A program made the position numbers and the translations under genes. The notes beneath the pieces were generated by a model. The model did not search any database, was not told the origin of the DNA, and saw only the letters and a program-made list of their open reading frames with translations. Below are positions 52,898 to 61,527 of a DNA stretch of 64,000 bases, piece after piece (the first letter of the stretch is position 1; each line of letters begins with the position of its first letter). The stretch is from UBA2402 sp037139735 (GTDB taxonomy: Bacteria > Planctomycetota > Phycisphaerae > Phycisphaerales > UBA1924): positions 30,309-94,308 of the forward strand of contig JBAXFU010000003.1 in the NCBI GenBank assembly GCA_037139735.1, in the 5' to 3' direction.

Positions 52898-53434
52898 ATG
52901 TCGATGACGGGAAACTCCTATCCGGTCGCCAGATCGACCGGTCGCTGTGCCGCCTCGGGCCGCGCCTTCGAGCAGGGTGAGCGGTACGTCGCGACCCTGG
53001 TCGAGCGCGAACAAGAGGGCGTGCTCGAGCGGCTCGACTACTCCGTCGACGCGTGGAAGGAGGGCGCTCGGCCCGCAGGGCCCGGCCGCGTCTTCGCCAG
53101 TTGGCGGTCGACGTTCCAGGAGCATCCCGCGACCAAGAAGCCCCTCTTGGGCGATGATGAACTGCTGGACCTCTTCGAGCAACTCGCGGAGGCGACGGAT
53201 CCTCGGCAGATCTCCTTCCGCTACGTGCTGGCCCTGCTGCTCGTGCGTCGGCGACTGCTCCGCATGATGGGCAGCAAGGCCCGCACGGTCGATCGCCCCG
53301 CCGTCATGCTCGTGCTCCCCCGCGGGGCCGCGCCCGAAATGTCGCCCGTCGAGGTCGTCGATCCGGGCCTCGATGAAGCCGCCATCGCGGAGGTCATCGA
53401 ACAGGTGGGACAGATTCTCGCGACGGGTGAGTGA
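52898..53434 (+). CDS. Conserved planctomycete-type hypothetical protein
   Basis: A 178-residue soluble protein. It begins with a short treble-clef-like stretch (CAASGRAFEQGERYVATLV), then ERLDYSVDAWKEG, ending in a helical region (DDELLDLFEQLAEATDPRQI, FRYVLALLLVRRRLLRMMGS) and a C-terminal strand (VMLVLPRGAAPEM). I recall similar proteins in planctomycete genomes with no known function. It is followed 3 nt later by a lipoprotein gene, suggesting an operon. Confidence 0.65.
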   Translation: MSMTGNSYPVARSTGRCAASGRAFEQGERYVATLVEREQEGVLERLDYSVDAWKEGARPAGPGRVFASWRSTFQEHPATKKPLLGDDELLDLFEQLAEATDPRQISFRYVLALLLVRRRLLRMMGSKARTVDRPAVMLVLPRGAAPEMSPVEVVDPGLDEAAIAEVIEQVGQILATGE

Positions 53435-53437
53435 TTC

Positions 53438-54424
53438 ATGCACACGCGAAGGCTTGGGATCTCAGGGGCGGCCGGGCGATGGGCCCGTGATTCCCGCGGT
53501 GTCGCGATGATGCTCGTCGCGATGGCCGCATGCGTCGGGACGGGATGTTCGGGCGGACCAGGTCGTGCCTCGGAGCCCTCGCGCCACGCGGCGTCCGACG
53601 CGGCGCACACGAGGCCCTTGCCCGCCTACGACGCGGTTGCCGGCGCGTACAACGCGAGGATCGCCCAACTCACGAGGCTCTCCTCGCCCGTCTCGGTGGT
53701 CATCGATCGACGTCGCGACGATGGCGAGGGACGCACCCGCGATCAACTCGACGGCAATCTCTCCGTCGCGCCGCCGTCGTCGACCGCCCTTCGCCTCGAC
53801 AAGGCCGGCGTGAACGCGGCGTACCTGGGCTCGAACGACTTTGCCTACTGGTGGCTGGACCTGAGCGGGAGCGAGCCCGTGGCCCTTGCCGGGACGCACC
53901 TCAAGGCCTCCCGCGACGACGCGGCGGACTTCGGGCTTCCGGTGCACCCCTTGGAGTTCATCGAGTTGCTCGGGGTGCTGCCCCTGCCCGCCGAGCGACC
54001 CTCGCCCGAGGCCATGCGGTGGAGCCCGGACGGCACGGCCTTGGTCGTCGCCGCTCCGTCACGCTGGGGCGTGCGGCGATTCCTCCTCGACCCTTCGACG
54101 TATGAGCCCCGTGCCATCGAACTGCTGGACGATCAGGGGATCCTGGCCGTCGGTGCGGCACTCTCGGACTTTCGCCCCGCCTTCATCGAGGGCCGACCGG
54201 GCGTGTCGGTGCGGGTGCCGACCAAGGTGGAGTTGCTGATCCCGGGCGACGACACGCGGGTGCTCCTCGTGCTGGCGTCGCCCAAGGTGCCCCTCAAGAT
54301 CAATCCCCGGGCCTTCCAACTCTCGGGCCTCATCGAGTCGTACGGGGTTCGTCGATTCATCGACCAGGACGCCCGCGGCGGAGCCGGTCGCGGGAAGACG
54401 CCCGGTCGGAGCGAGACGCGATGA
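53438..54424 (+). CDS. Hypothetical lipoprotein, LolA-like character
   Basis: A 328-residue protein with a lipobox (MAACVGTGCSGGP). The mature part starts YDAVAGAYNARIAQLTRLSS, then strands with SVVIDRRRDDGEGRTRDQL, LRLDKAGVNAAYLGSNDFAY and WWLDLSGSEPVALAGTHL. This looks like the incomplete-barrel fold of LolA/LolB-type lipoprotein carriers, but the match is only by pattern. The upstream gene ends 3 nt before, and the downstream RDD gene overlaps its stop (ATGA), so the three are probably translationally linked. Confidence 0.55.
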   Translation: MHTRRLGISGAAGRWARDSRGVAMMLVAMAACVGTGCSGGPGRASEPSRHAASDAAHTRPLPAYDAVAGAYNARIAQLTRLSSPVSVVIDRRRDDGEGRTRDQLDGNLSVAPPSSTALRLDKAGVNAAYLGSNDFAYWWLDLSGSEPVALAGTHLKASRDDAADFGLPVHPLEFIELLGVLPLPAERPSPEAMRWSPDGTALVVAAPSRWGVRRFLLDPSTYEPRAIELLDDQGILAVGAALSDFRPAFIEGRPGVSVRVPTKVELLIPGDDTRVLLVLASPKVPLKINPRAFQLSGLIESYGVRRFIDQDARGGAGRGKTPGRSETR

Positions 54425-56187
54425 TCGCTTTCCTCCGCTTCGTCCTCGTCGTGGCGTTGGCGTGCACCTGCGTGCAGGCACGGACCGACGAGGTCGATCG
54501 CAAGCCGATGGTGGCGTGGTCGATGGCGCAGCCGTTGGCCGGTGGAAGGATCGCGACGCCGTCGCACGCGTGGATCGTGACGCCCGATTCGGACGGACGC
54601 GTGTCGCTCGTGTGGCATGTCCCGCCGCGGGGCGGGCGTCTGTTTCTCGGGTCGCCGCCCGGCGCGGTGCGATTGGCCGCGGACATTCCCGCCATTCCCA
54701 TGGCGGCCGCGGCCGTGGGCGAGCGGCTGTATCTGGTCTTCGAAGAACGCAAGGCGATGCCCGACGGCAGTGCCCGTCAGGTCCTCTCGCTCGATGCCGT
54801 TCCTTCCGGCGAGGTCGCCGGCGAACTCAACTGGGTCACGCGGCCCATCGGCCGGCTCGATGCGGCCGCGCCCTTGCGGGGCGACGGGCGACTGGTCGAC
54901 CTTGCGGGCGGCCGCATGCTCCATGCCCTCATGCACGGCCTTCGAGACCATGACGCGGACCCCACCCGCGTCTTTGTGCTGGTCATGCTCGATGACGGTT
55001 GGCGGGAGGTTTCGCTGCCGCCCGACTTGGTCGAGCAGTCCCGCCGGGGGACGCGGCGGCAGGGCAATCGAGTTTCGCTCGAGTCGCCTTGGCGACTGGT
55101 GGCGACGCCCGAGGGGGTGATGGTGGCGACGCTCGACGCAGGCGAGTTGCTCGTGTGGAGCGGGGTTCGTTCCGGCGAGGTGGATGTCGTCAACGCACCG
55201 GGCCAAGCCGCGGATTCGCCGGGAGAACAGAGGTACCAGTGGCGGGTTCGGCGCCTCGCCACCCCGCTGGCCGACTCGACGCGAATGCCCAGATTGCTGA
55301 GCGACGGGCATGATCTGGTGGCCTTCGACGACGCTCCCGATGGCGTCTGGAGGGTCTGGCGGCATGATCCTGCCACCGCGGGCCCATGGACCCTCGCCTT
55401 CGAGCGACGAGGCGTCGCGCCGAGCGTGGGCGCGGTGGAGGCGGTCGGCATGGCCGGCGTGGCGTGCGGCGATCTCTTGGCGCCTGGGCTTCTGGTGGTC
55501 GCGTCGGGCGAGCGGGAGGATCCGTCGCGTGTGCTTGGGGGCGGACGCATGCTGGCGGAGGTGTCGCTGGCGTCGGGGAGCATGCTGTCGATGGGGCCCT
55601 TGGCGCCGCGTCACCCCGTCTCCGCGGCCGACTATCGACTGATGGGCGTGCTGCTGCTGCTGGTGCTGGGCACGGTCATCGTCTTCCTGGCGAGGCCGCC
55701 GGGGTTCGAGGCCACGCCCGTGACCCTCCCTCGACAGACGTGCCTGGCCGATCCGCTGCGGCGGCTCATCGCCGGCGGCATCGACCTCTTCATCGCGTGC
55801 GTCGTCGGCACCGCGGCATGGGGATTGCCCGTGCGGGTCCTCCTGACGGCGGAGTGGTGGGGCGGCAGCGGCAGCATGACGGTGCTGGCGACCACGCTCG
55901 CGATGCTCGTCCTGCAGGGGGGCGTGTGCGAGTGGCTCTTTGGTCGCACGCCCGGAAAGCTGATGGCCGGATGCGCCGTGATCGGCGCCCGCCCGAGCCC
56001 GGAGACGGGCCTGCCGATGGGCTTGGGGCTCGCGAGGTCGATGGTCCGCAACATGCTCAAGTGGCTTGCGCCGCTGGTGACGATCGTGGGCATGCTCGAT
56101 CCGTCGCGGCGTCACCGCGGCGATCAGTGGAGCGGCAGCGTCGTGGTTGAGCGCATGCCCGACGAGGACGACGACGCGGCGGACTGA
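54421..56187 (+). CDS. RDD-family membrane protein with large periplasmic domain
   Basis: A 588-residue protein. A signal peptide (FLRFVLVVALACTCVQA) leads into a ~380-residue periplasmic domain with propeller-like repeats (VAWSMAQPLAGGRIATPSHA, RVSLVWHVPPRGGRLFL). A membrane helix (YRLMGVLLLLVLGTVIVFLA) and a C-terminal RDD domain follow, with RRLIAGGIDLFIACVVGTAA (the R...D pattern), two more helices and FGRTPGKLMAGCAVIGARP. RDD proteins often act in transport or ion exchange; no substrate is known. Its ATG overlaps the upstream stop. Confidence 0.75.
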   Translation: MIAFLRFVLVVALACTCVQARTDEVDRKPMVAWSMAQPLAGGRIATPSHAWIVTPDSDGRVSLVWHVPPRGGRLFLGSPPGAVRLAADIPAIPMAAAAVGERLYLVFEERKAMPDGSARQVLSLDAVPSGEVAGELNWVTRPIGRLDAAAPLRGDGRLVDLAGGRMLHALMHGLRDHDADPTRVFVLVMLDDGWREVSLPPDLVEQSRRGTRRQGNRVSLESPWRLVATPEGVMVATLDAGELLVWSGVRSGEVDVVNAPGQAADSPGEQRYQWRVRRLATPLADSTRMPRLLSDGHDLVAFDDAPDGVWRVWRHDPATAGPWTLAFERRGVAPSVGAVEAVGMAGVACGDLLAPGLLVVASGEREDPSRVLGGGRMLAEVSLASGSMLSMGPLAPRHPVSAADYRLMGVLLLLVLGTVIVFLARPPGFEATPVTLPRQTCLADPLRRLIAGGIDLFIACVVGTAAWGLPVRVLLTAEWWGGSGSMTVLATTLAMLVLQGGVCEWLFGRTPGKLMAGCAVIGARPSPETGLPMGLGLARSMVRNMLKWLAPLVTIVGMLDPSRRHRGDQWSGSVVVERMPDEDDDAAD

Positions 56188-56295
56188 GTCCCGCCCATCG
56201 CCTCGAGCGACCGCCAGCGGGCTCATGGGCGGCGGTCGGCGCGATGGACCGGGCATGATGGCGGGGTCGCGGCCGGACCTGTCCAACAATGAGCC

Positions 56296-57459
56296 ATGCT
56301 CATCCAAGACCTCGTCGACGCCCTCGGCACCATCGCGCCTCTCGATCTGGCGGAGCCTTGGGACAAGGTCGGACTGCTGGCGGGTGATCGCGCTCGCGTC
56401 GCGACCGGTCCGGTGGTCCTGACGATCGACCTGACCGAGGCCGTGCTCGCGGAGGCCGTTGCTGCCAAGGCGTCGGCGGTGATCGCGTACCACCCGCCGA
56501 TCTGGGATCCGCTGACCCGAATCACGGATGCCACGCCTCGCCAGCGGATCATCCTTCGCGCCTTGGAGGCCGGCATCGCGATCTACTCGCCCCACACGGC
56601 GCTCGACGCGGTCAAGGGAGGCATCACCGACTGGCTGTGCGAGGGGTTGAGCGGCGGGTCGGTCGATCCGGACGGGCCTGCCGGGCGAATCGCGGGTGAT
56701 TGTCGAGCGTTGACGCCCCACGCGCGCACGGCGTCCACGCAGCAGGTGAAGATCGTGACGTTCGTCGGCGCGGATGCCGCCGCTCGCCTGCGCGAGACGC
56801 TCGCCACGGCGGGGGCGGGCGTGATCGGCGATTATCAGGTGTGTTCGTTCGCCGCGCCCGGCACCGGGACGTTCCTGGGCGGGCCGACGACCAAGCCGCG
56901 GACGGGGCAGTCCGGCCAGATCGAGGAAGTGAAGGAACTGCGCCTCGAGATGGTGTGCGCCCGGGCCGCGCTGCCGCTGGCGATCGAAACGCTTCGCCAG
57001 TTTCACCCCTACGAGGAACCGGCCATCGACGTCTACGACCTGGTGGCCCAGCCCCAACGCACCATGGGCGCGGGGCGGCGACTGGTGCTCGACCGGCCCG
57101 TCGCCGTCGGCGAACTTGCCCAGCGGCTCAAGGCGTGGATCAGGCGCGATCGCGTGCGATTCGCGCTCTGCGACGGCGACGAGCACCGGCTGGTCCGCTT
57201 CATCGGCGTCTGCCCGGGCGCGGGGTCGTCGCTCTCCAAGATCGCCAGGCAGGAGGGGTGCGAGGTCTTCGTCACCGGCGAGATGGCGCATCACGACGTC
57301 ATGGGCGCGCTGCACGCGGGCATGAGCATCGTGCTGGGCAATCACACCAGCACCGAGCGAGGCTACCTGCCCCGATTGGCGGCCATGCTTCGCGATCGGT
57401 TGCCCGGCATCGCGTGCATCGTCTCCAAGGCCGATCGCGACCCGCTCGTCACGGTGTGA
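56296..57459 (+). CDS. Nif3-like dinuclear metal-centre protein
   Basis: A 387-residue member of the Nif3/YbgI (DUF34) family. APLDLAEPWDKVGLLAGD at the start, AVIAYHPPIWDPLTRI (metal His), YSPHTALDAVKGGITDWL (metal His and Asp), then an inserted PII-like domain (VTFVGADAAARLRETLATAG ... FHPYEEPAIDVYDL), and GAGSSLSKIARQEGCEVFVT, GEMAHHDVMGAL and GNHTSTERGYLPRL (last metal ligands). The longer form with the middle insertion is common in bacteria. Its role is unresolved; it is often annotated as GTP cyclohydrolase I type 2 without proof. Confidence 0.92.
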   Translation: MLIQDLVDALGTIAPLDLAEPWDKVGLLAGDRARVATGPVVLTIDLTEAVLAEAVAAKASAVIAYHPPIWDPLTRITDATPRQRIILRALEAGIAIYSPHTALDAVKGGITDWLCEGLSGGSVDPDGPAGRIAGDCRALTPHARTASTQQVKIVTFVGADAAARLRETLATAGAGVIGDYQVCSFAAPGTGTFLGGPTTKPRTGQSGQIEEVKELRLEMVCARAALPLAIETLRQFHPYEEPAIDVYDLVAQPQRTMGAGRRLVLDRPVAVGELAQRLKAWIRRDRVRFALCDGDEHRLVRFIGVCPGAGSSLSKIARQEGCEVFVTGEMAHHDVMGALHAGMSIVLGNHTSTERGYLPRLAAMLRDRLPGIACIVSKADRDPLVTV

Positions 57460-57498
57460 GCGAACGCGCGCGACGCTTCCCACTCGCGACGGTCGGGC

Positions 57499-58251
57499 TC
57501 AGCATCCGGCTTCCCAGCGGAGGAAGAAGGTCTCGACATCCTGACCGTCGATGCCGCCGCTCGCGTTGAGGTCGGCGCTCGGGTCTGCGGACTCCCACGC
57601 CCCGAAGAAGGCCGAGACATCGCTGCCGTCCACGCCGCCGTCGCGGTTGAAGTCGCCCAGGCACCGGTCGGAGGCCATCGAGATCGACGCCTCGAGCGGG
57701 GTGTTGCCGTAGGCGTACCCGCCCCACACCAGGAAATCGATCGTCTCGACCTCCACGTTGGGCACGGCGAAGAAGACGCTCCCGAAGTCAAAGGCCTCGA
57801 ACCGTTGCACGCCGTTGACGCGCACGCCCACCCGCATCGCGCCGAAGTCGCCGGGAAAGAACTCGGCGGCCACCGAGAGCGTGCCCGCTTCGGACCGATC
57901 CGGGTTCACCCACCGAAGCACGCTGGCCTGTCCATCCGGCCCGGGGTGCAGCGAGAGTTGGCCGGCCCCGACGCCGTAGGCCGGCCCCGATGTGTCGTTC
58001 CGCCAGATCGCCGGGGTGCTGTCGCCTCCGATCCATGCCCCCCAGAGCGGGCCCGCCCATCCCTCGATGGACCGCGTGTAGAGGTTCAGGGGGCCCGACA
58101 ACGTGGCCTCCATCCACCCGTACTGCCAGACATCGTTGGGATTCGAGGCGCTGCCAAACACCTCGGCGGGCCCCCACCATTGCGCACGGGCCGTCGGAAC
58201 GAGACCCCACGCGAGGAGGGCGGCGACAAGAAGCGATCGGGGACGATGCAT
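57499..58251 (-). CDS. Secreted GC-type dockerin protein, small
   Basis: A 250-residue exported protein with a signal peptide (SLLVAALLAWGLVPTARAQ). The ~170-residue body is beta-rich with many Trp (WWGPAEVF, WQYGWMEATLSG, FLVWGGYAYGN) and has no recognised motif. The dockerin module begins CLGDFNRDGGVDGSDVSAFF and ends RWEAGC. In the second loop (LNASGGIDGQD) one Asp is Ser, so Ca binding may be weaker. The ATG at 58251 begins the signal peptide. Confidence 0.8.
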   Translation of the reverse strand: MHRPRSLLVAALLAWGLVPTARAQWWGPAEVFGSASNPNDVWQYGWMEATLSGPLNLYTRSIEGWAGPLWGAWIGGDSTPAIWRNDTSGPAYGVGAGQLSLHPGPDGQASVLRWVNPDRSEAGTLSVAAEFFPGDFGAMRVGVRVNGVQRFEAFDFGSVFFAVPNVEVETIDFLVWGGYAYGNTPLEASISMASDRCLGDFNRDGGVDGSDVSAFFGAWESADPSADLNASGGIDGQDVETFFLRWEAGC

Positions 58252-58443
58252 GGCGGTGTCCTCAGGGAGCACAAAGGTGCGGGGGGCCGCGGCGGGCTTG
58301 TGCGTCTTCACGTCGTGGGAGCGTTGCGGGTGAGCGGTTCTTGCGTCGTTTTCGAGACTATCGCATGTGGGCTGTTCGTCTGCCGCCGAACCTCGCGACG
58401 TGCGAGTGCGGTCCTCGACACGCTCCGTGCGTGCACATGCCGC

Positions 58444-60102
58444 TCACCGCGGCATGAGCATCATCGTGCGTTCGGCCGCCCGCACCGCACGGACGACCAG
58501 CAACCGGTCATTGGCGTCGGTGGTGCCGTTGCGGTTGACATCGACGGGGGACGCCTCCCACGCGTAGAGATCGCCGGCGCCGACGACCCCGTTGCCGTCG
58601 ATGTCCTCGCTGCTCCGCTGCACGCGGGCCAGCGGGTCGCCCACGGCCACCTGCATCCAACTCAAGGCCGGGATGCTCGACCAGGCGGCCTCGGCGAAGC
58701 TCATGGTGCCAAGCAGGAAGTTCGCCGCCAGGAGTCGATTGTCCGGCACCGTGTCGGCCAGAGGCTCCCACACGTTGCCCACCGCGAAGGTGCCTCCGGC
58801 CGTGAAGAAGGCCGAGGCCTGCTGCTGTTCGGCGAAGGAGAGCATGCCCAGTCCGCCGAAGTCGCGACAGTTGAAGCTCTCGAGACTGTTGAAGATCGCG
58901 CCCGTGGCGTAGTTGTAGCTGGTGGCGTAGACCTTGCCTCCCTCGATGCCCGAGGTGGTGAGGGGTTGTCCGAGGTGGTTGAGTCCGTAACTCGCGACCA
59001 GCACCACCGGCGAGGTCACCATGATCCCGTGGTTGGCCTGCCACGAGAGGCGGGGACCGATGAAGAACTGGTTGAAGGCGGTGAGGGCGTTGTAGCGGAC
59101 GTTGGCCGAGGCCCAGCGTCCGTCGTTGATCAGCAGGTCGCGCGTCGCCTCGTAGTCGTCGGCGTCGCGCATGCCGCTGAAGGCGGTGCCCGCGTTGTCG
59201 TATTCCGCGTTGGCCGCGGTGTCGGTCACGCCGTTGGACTCGCTCTCGTCGAGCAGGACGGTCGCGGTCTGGAGGTTGACGTACACGCCGGCCGCCCGGT
59301 CGATGATGCCCCGCACGTCCGCGAGACTCGAGCCGTCGAGGCGGCAGACGAGGTAGAGATCGCCCGCCGAGAGGCGTCCCGCGGAACCGACCGCCCCGCC
59401 CGTGATCCACGTGGGACCGGTGCCCGAGGCCGAGAGGGTCTTGGCGGCGGTGATGTTCGCGTTGCTCGCGAGCGTGATGCTCGTGGTCGACCGCCAGAAG
59501 GGGTTCTGGACGACGCCGTCGGCCTTGCTGTCGCCGCTGCCGCCGTTCTCGCCCGCCGAGAGGTTCTGCCACAAGAGCGTCAGTTCCGAGTCGACGCTCG
59601 CGGCCGTGATGTCGCTCGAGGAGAACTCCGTGCTGATGCTGCCCGGAAAGTCCATGATGTCGCCGGCGTCGGTGTCGAGGATGCGGTGGGGGAGGCCCCG
59701 CGTCAGCACCAGGCATCGAACCCGTTGCGTGAGCCCCGTCGCGGCGAGGTGATTGCGGAGCGGGGTTTGGAGGCGAGTCACGAAGTCGGCGTACGAGATG
59801 TTGCCGGGCGACGTCGCGGGGGCGCCCATCGACGCCAGGTCGAGCGTGCGCACTCCCGGCCGAGCCCCGGGGAGCGAGCCGGCGCCGCCGGGCACGGCGC
59901 GGCTTCCGGCGTAGTACTCGGCCACGTCGCGGCTGATGCGGGCGCCGGCGGTGTCGGTGATCCGCGAGTCGTAGACGACCAGCACCTCGTCGGGTCGCAA
60001 CTGGGCCAGCGCCGGCGCGGAGGCCAGCGCCCCGCCTGCGACCGTCATGATCGCCCGCAGCACGCGACGCGGCCGGGTGTTGCTGTGGTTGGGCGTTGGC
60101 AC
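58444..60102 (-). CDS. Secreted TIGR03790-family protein with EF-hand C terminus
   Basis: A 552-residue exported protein with a signal peptide (VAGGALASAPALAQ). It shows the TIGR03790 pattern: RPDEVLVVYDSRITDTAGAR, VRCLVLTRGLPHRI, ASVDSELTLLWQ, LYLVCRLDGSSLADVRGII, FAVGNVWEPLADTVPDN and FAEAAWSSIPALSWMQVAVG. Function is unknown. The C-terminal ~55 residues hold two EF-hand-like loops (DIDGNGVVGAGD, DVNRNGTTDAND) but no terminal Cys, unlike the GC-type proteins. The start is GTG 60102, with GGAG just upstream. Upstream of the start is a 14-bp tandem repeat. Confidence 0.8.
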   Translation of the reverse strand: MPTPNHSNTRPRRVLRAIMTVAGGALASAPALAQLRPDEVLVVYDSRITDTAGARISRDVAEYYAGSRAVPGGAGSLPGARPGVRTLDLASMGAPATSPGNISYADFVTRLQTPLRNHLAATGLTQRVRCLVLTRGLPHRILDTDAGDIMDFPGSISTEFSSSDITAASVDSELTLLWQNLSAGENGGSGDSKADGVVQNPFWRSTTSITLASNANITAAKTLSASGTGPTWITGGAVGSAGRLSAGDLYLVCRLDGSSLADVRGIIDRAAGVYVNLQTATVLLDESESNGVTDTAANAEYDNAGTAFSGMRDADDYEATRDLLINDGRWASANVRYNALTAFNQFFIGPRLSWQANHGIMVTSPVVLVASYGLNHLGQPLTTSGIEGGKVYATSYNYATGAIFNSLESFNCRDFGGLGMLSFAEQQQASAFFTAGGTFAVGNVWEPLADTVPDNRLLAANFLLGTMSFAEAAWSSIPALSWMQVAVGDPLARVQRSSEDIDGNGVVGAGDLYAWEASPVDVNRNGTTDANDRLLVVRAVRAAERTMMLMPR

Positions 60103-60362
60103 GCTGGGTGACTCCAAGGAGGGGCTGCAAGCCCTGATCGGGTGAGACTGATCGGGTGAGGCTGATCCGATGAGACTGGTCCGGTGCGATCGATCGGCGG
60201 GGGGTCGAACCATGCGATCGGCCCATGCGGCCTTGAAGCACATCCGGACCCGAGCGCCGCCGGTGATTCTGGTCCGGCCATGTCCTCCGTTCCACCTCTT
60301 CGCACCGAAGGTTCGCCGGATCGGGGGAAATGTCGGTCGGTTCGGGGTTGCGGCGAATCGTC
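60103..60362. other. Gene-free region upstream of the TIGR03790-type gene
   Basis: Together with the adjoining ilvE terminator (60363-60400) this makes a 328-bp gap between two minus-strand genes. It holds four imperfect 14-bp repeats (60135-60190) within the 5' region of the TIGR03790-type gene. No coding frame is convincing and no clear promoter was identified. Confidence 0.5.
60135..60190. repeat. 14-bp imperfect tandem repeat, four copies
   Basis: Units are TGATCGGGTGAGAC (60135-60148), TGATCGGGTGAGGC (60149-60162), TGATCCGATGAGAC (60163-60176) and the diverged TGGTCCGGTGCGAT (60177-60190). They lie 33-88 bp upstream of the GTG start at 60102. Confidence 0.9.
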
Positions 60363-60400
60363 CACAAACAAAAGCCCGCCGCGAGCGACTCGCGGCGGGC
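60363..60400 (-). terminator. Rho-independent terminator of ilvE
   Basis: On the minus strand, an 11-bp perfect stem (60399-60389 with 60385-60375) and 3-nt loop are followed by a CTTTTGTTTG run. It lies 31 nt after the ilvE stop. Confidence 0.88.
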
Positions 60401-60430
60401 CGGGTGATTATCGGATGTTGGCGGCCTTGA

Positions 60431-61414
60431 TCAGTCTTCGGGGATGTCGGGTCCCGAGACGATCTCGCGGAAGAGCTTTCGGATGCGCTTGGTGACGGGG
60501 CCCTCGCCGCCGGCGCCGATCTTGGTGTCGTCGATCTGGTTGACGGCGATGACCTCGGCGGCGGTGCCGGTGAGGAAGACCTCGTCGGCGGTGAGCACCT
60601 CCTCGATGCGGAGCGACGACTCGACGGCCTCGATGCCGAGCTTGGGGCACAGCGTGCTGAGGACGAAGCGGCGGGTGATGCCGTTGAGCATGCCGTCGTC
60701 GACGGGGGGCGTGTAGACCTTGCCCTTCTTGATGATGAAGAGGTTGTCGCCGGTGCACTCGACGACGTAACCGGCGGTGCTGAGCATGATGGCCTCGTCG
60801 CAGCCTTGCTCGATGGCCTCGACCTTGGCGAGGATGTTGTTGAGGTAGTTGAGGCTCTTGATGCGGGGGTCGAGGCAGGGGATGGGCGTCTTGGGCCGCT
60901 GGGCCACTACGACCCGCATGCCCGTCTCGTAGAACTCGGGCTTGTAGAGGGCGATCTGGTCGGCGATGCAGATGATGCCGGGGATGGGGCAGCGGCGGGG
61001 GTCGAGGCCCAGGGTTCCAAAGCCGCGGGTCACGACCAGGCGGATGTAGCCGTCCTTGATGCCGTTGGCCTCGATGCACTCGCGCTGGATGGCCTCCATC
61101 TCCTGCTTGGTGATGGGGATTCGCAGCGAGATCTGCTCGGCGCAGTGGTAGAGCCGGTCGATGTGCTGCTGGCACTTGAAGATCTTGCCCTGGTAGATGC
61201 GGATCCCCTCGAAGACGCCGTCGCCGTAGAGCAGGCCGTGGTCGTAGACGCTGACCATCGCCTGGCTCTTGGGGAGCATCTTGCCGTTGACCCAGATCAG
61301 CGGCTTGTCGCCGATCTCCGCGGCGGCGGGCCACATCGAGGCCAGACGCGCAGGGACGCGGCTTGGGTGCGTGGCGTGATGGGAGGACTTGGTCTGCGAG
61401 GCCGCTTCGTTCAT
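60431..61414 (-). CDS. ilvE: Branched-chain amino acid aminotransferase (class IV)
   Basis: A 327-residue fold-type IV PLP enzyme. IWVNGKMLPKSQAMVSVYDH, LLYGDGVFEGIRIYQGKIFK, RLVVTRGFGTLGLDPRRC, DPRIKSLNYLNNILAKVEA (with the PLP Lys), VVECTGDNLFIIKKGKV and FLTGTAAEVIAV identify it. YGDGVFEGIR favours branched-chain aminotransferase over D-amino acid aminotransferase. It interconverts Val/Ile/Leu and their keto acids. The ATG at 61414 has GGAG upstream. It is followed by a strong terminator and is divergent from comF. Confidence 0.9.
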   Translation of the reverse strand: MNEAASQTKSSHHATHPSRVPARLASMWPAAAEIGDKPLIWVNGKMLPKSQAMVSVYDHGLLYGDGVFEGIRIYQGKIFKCQQHIDRLYHCAEQISLRIPITKQEMEAIQRECIEANGIKDGYIRLVVTRGFGTLGLDPRRCPIPGIICIADQIALYKPEFYETGMRVVVAQRPKTPIPCLDPRIKSLNYLNNILAKVEAIEQGCDEAIMLSTAGYVVECTGDNLFIIKKGKVYTPPVDDGMLNGITRRFVLSTLCPKLGIEAVESSLRIEEVLTADEVFLTGTAAEVIAVNQIDDTKIGAGGEGPVTKRIRKLFREIVSGPDIPED

Positions 61415-61527
61415 GTGCTTGGACTCCTTGGTCCGCCCTCGGGGCGGCGGACGCCGATGCTGAATCGTATGAACGTCGCGGCGGCAGAGGGTGCCGTGTG
61501 CGGCATCTATCATCGAGTGCGCCAGCG

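Noticed and set aside
54133..57483. 1116-codon minus-strand frame
   Set aside because: Antisense to the RDD and Nif3-like genes; no recognisable domain.
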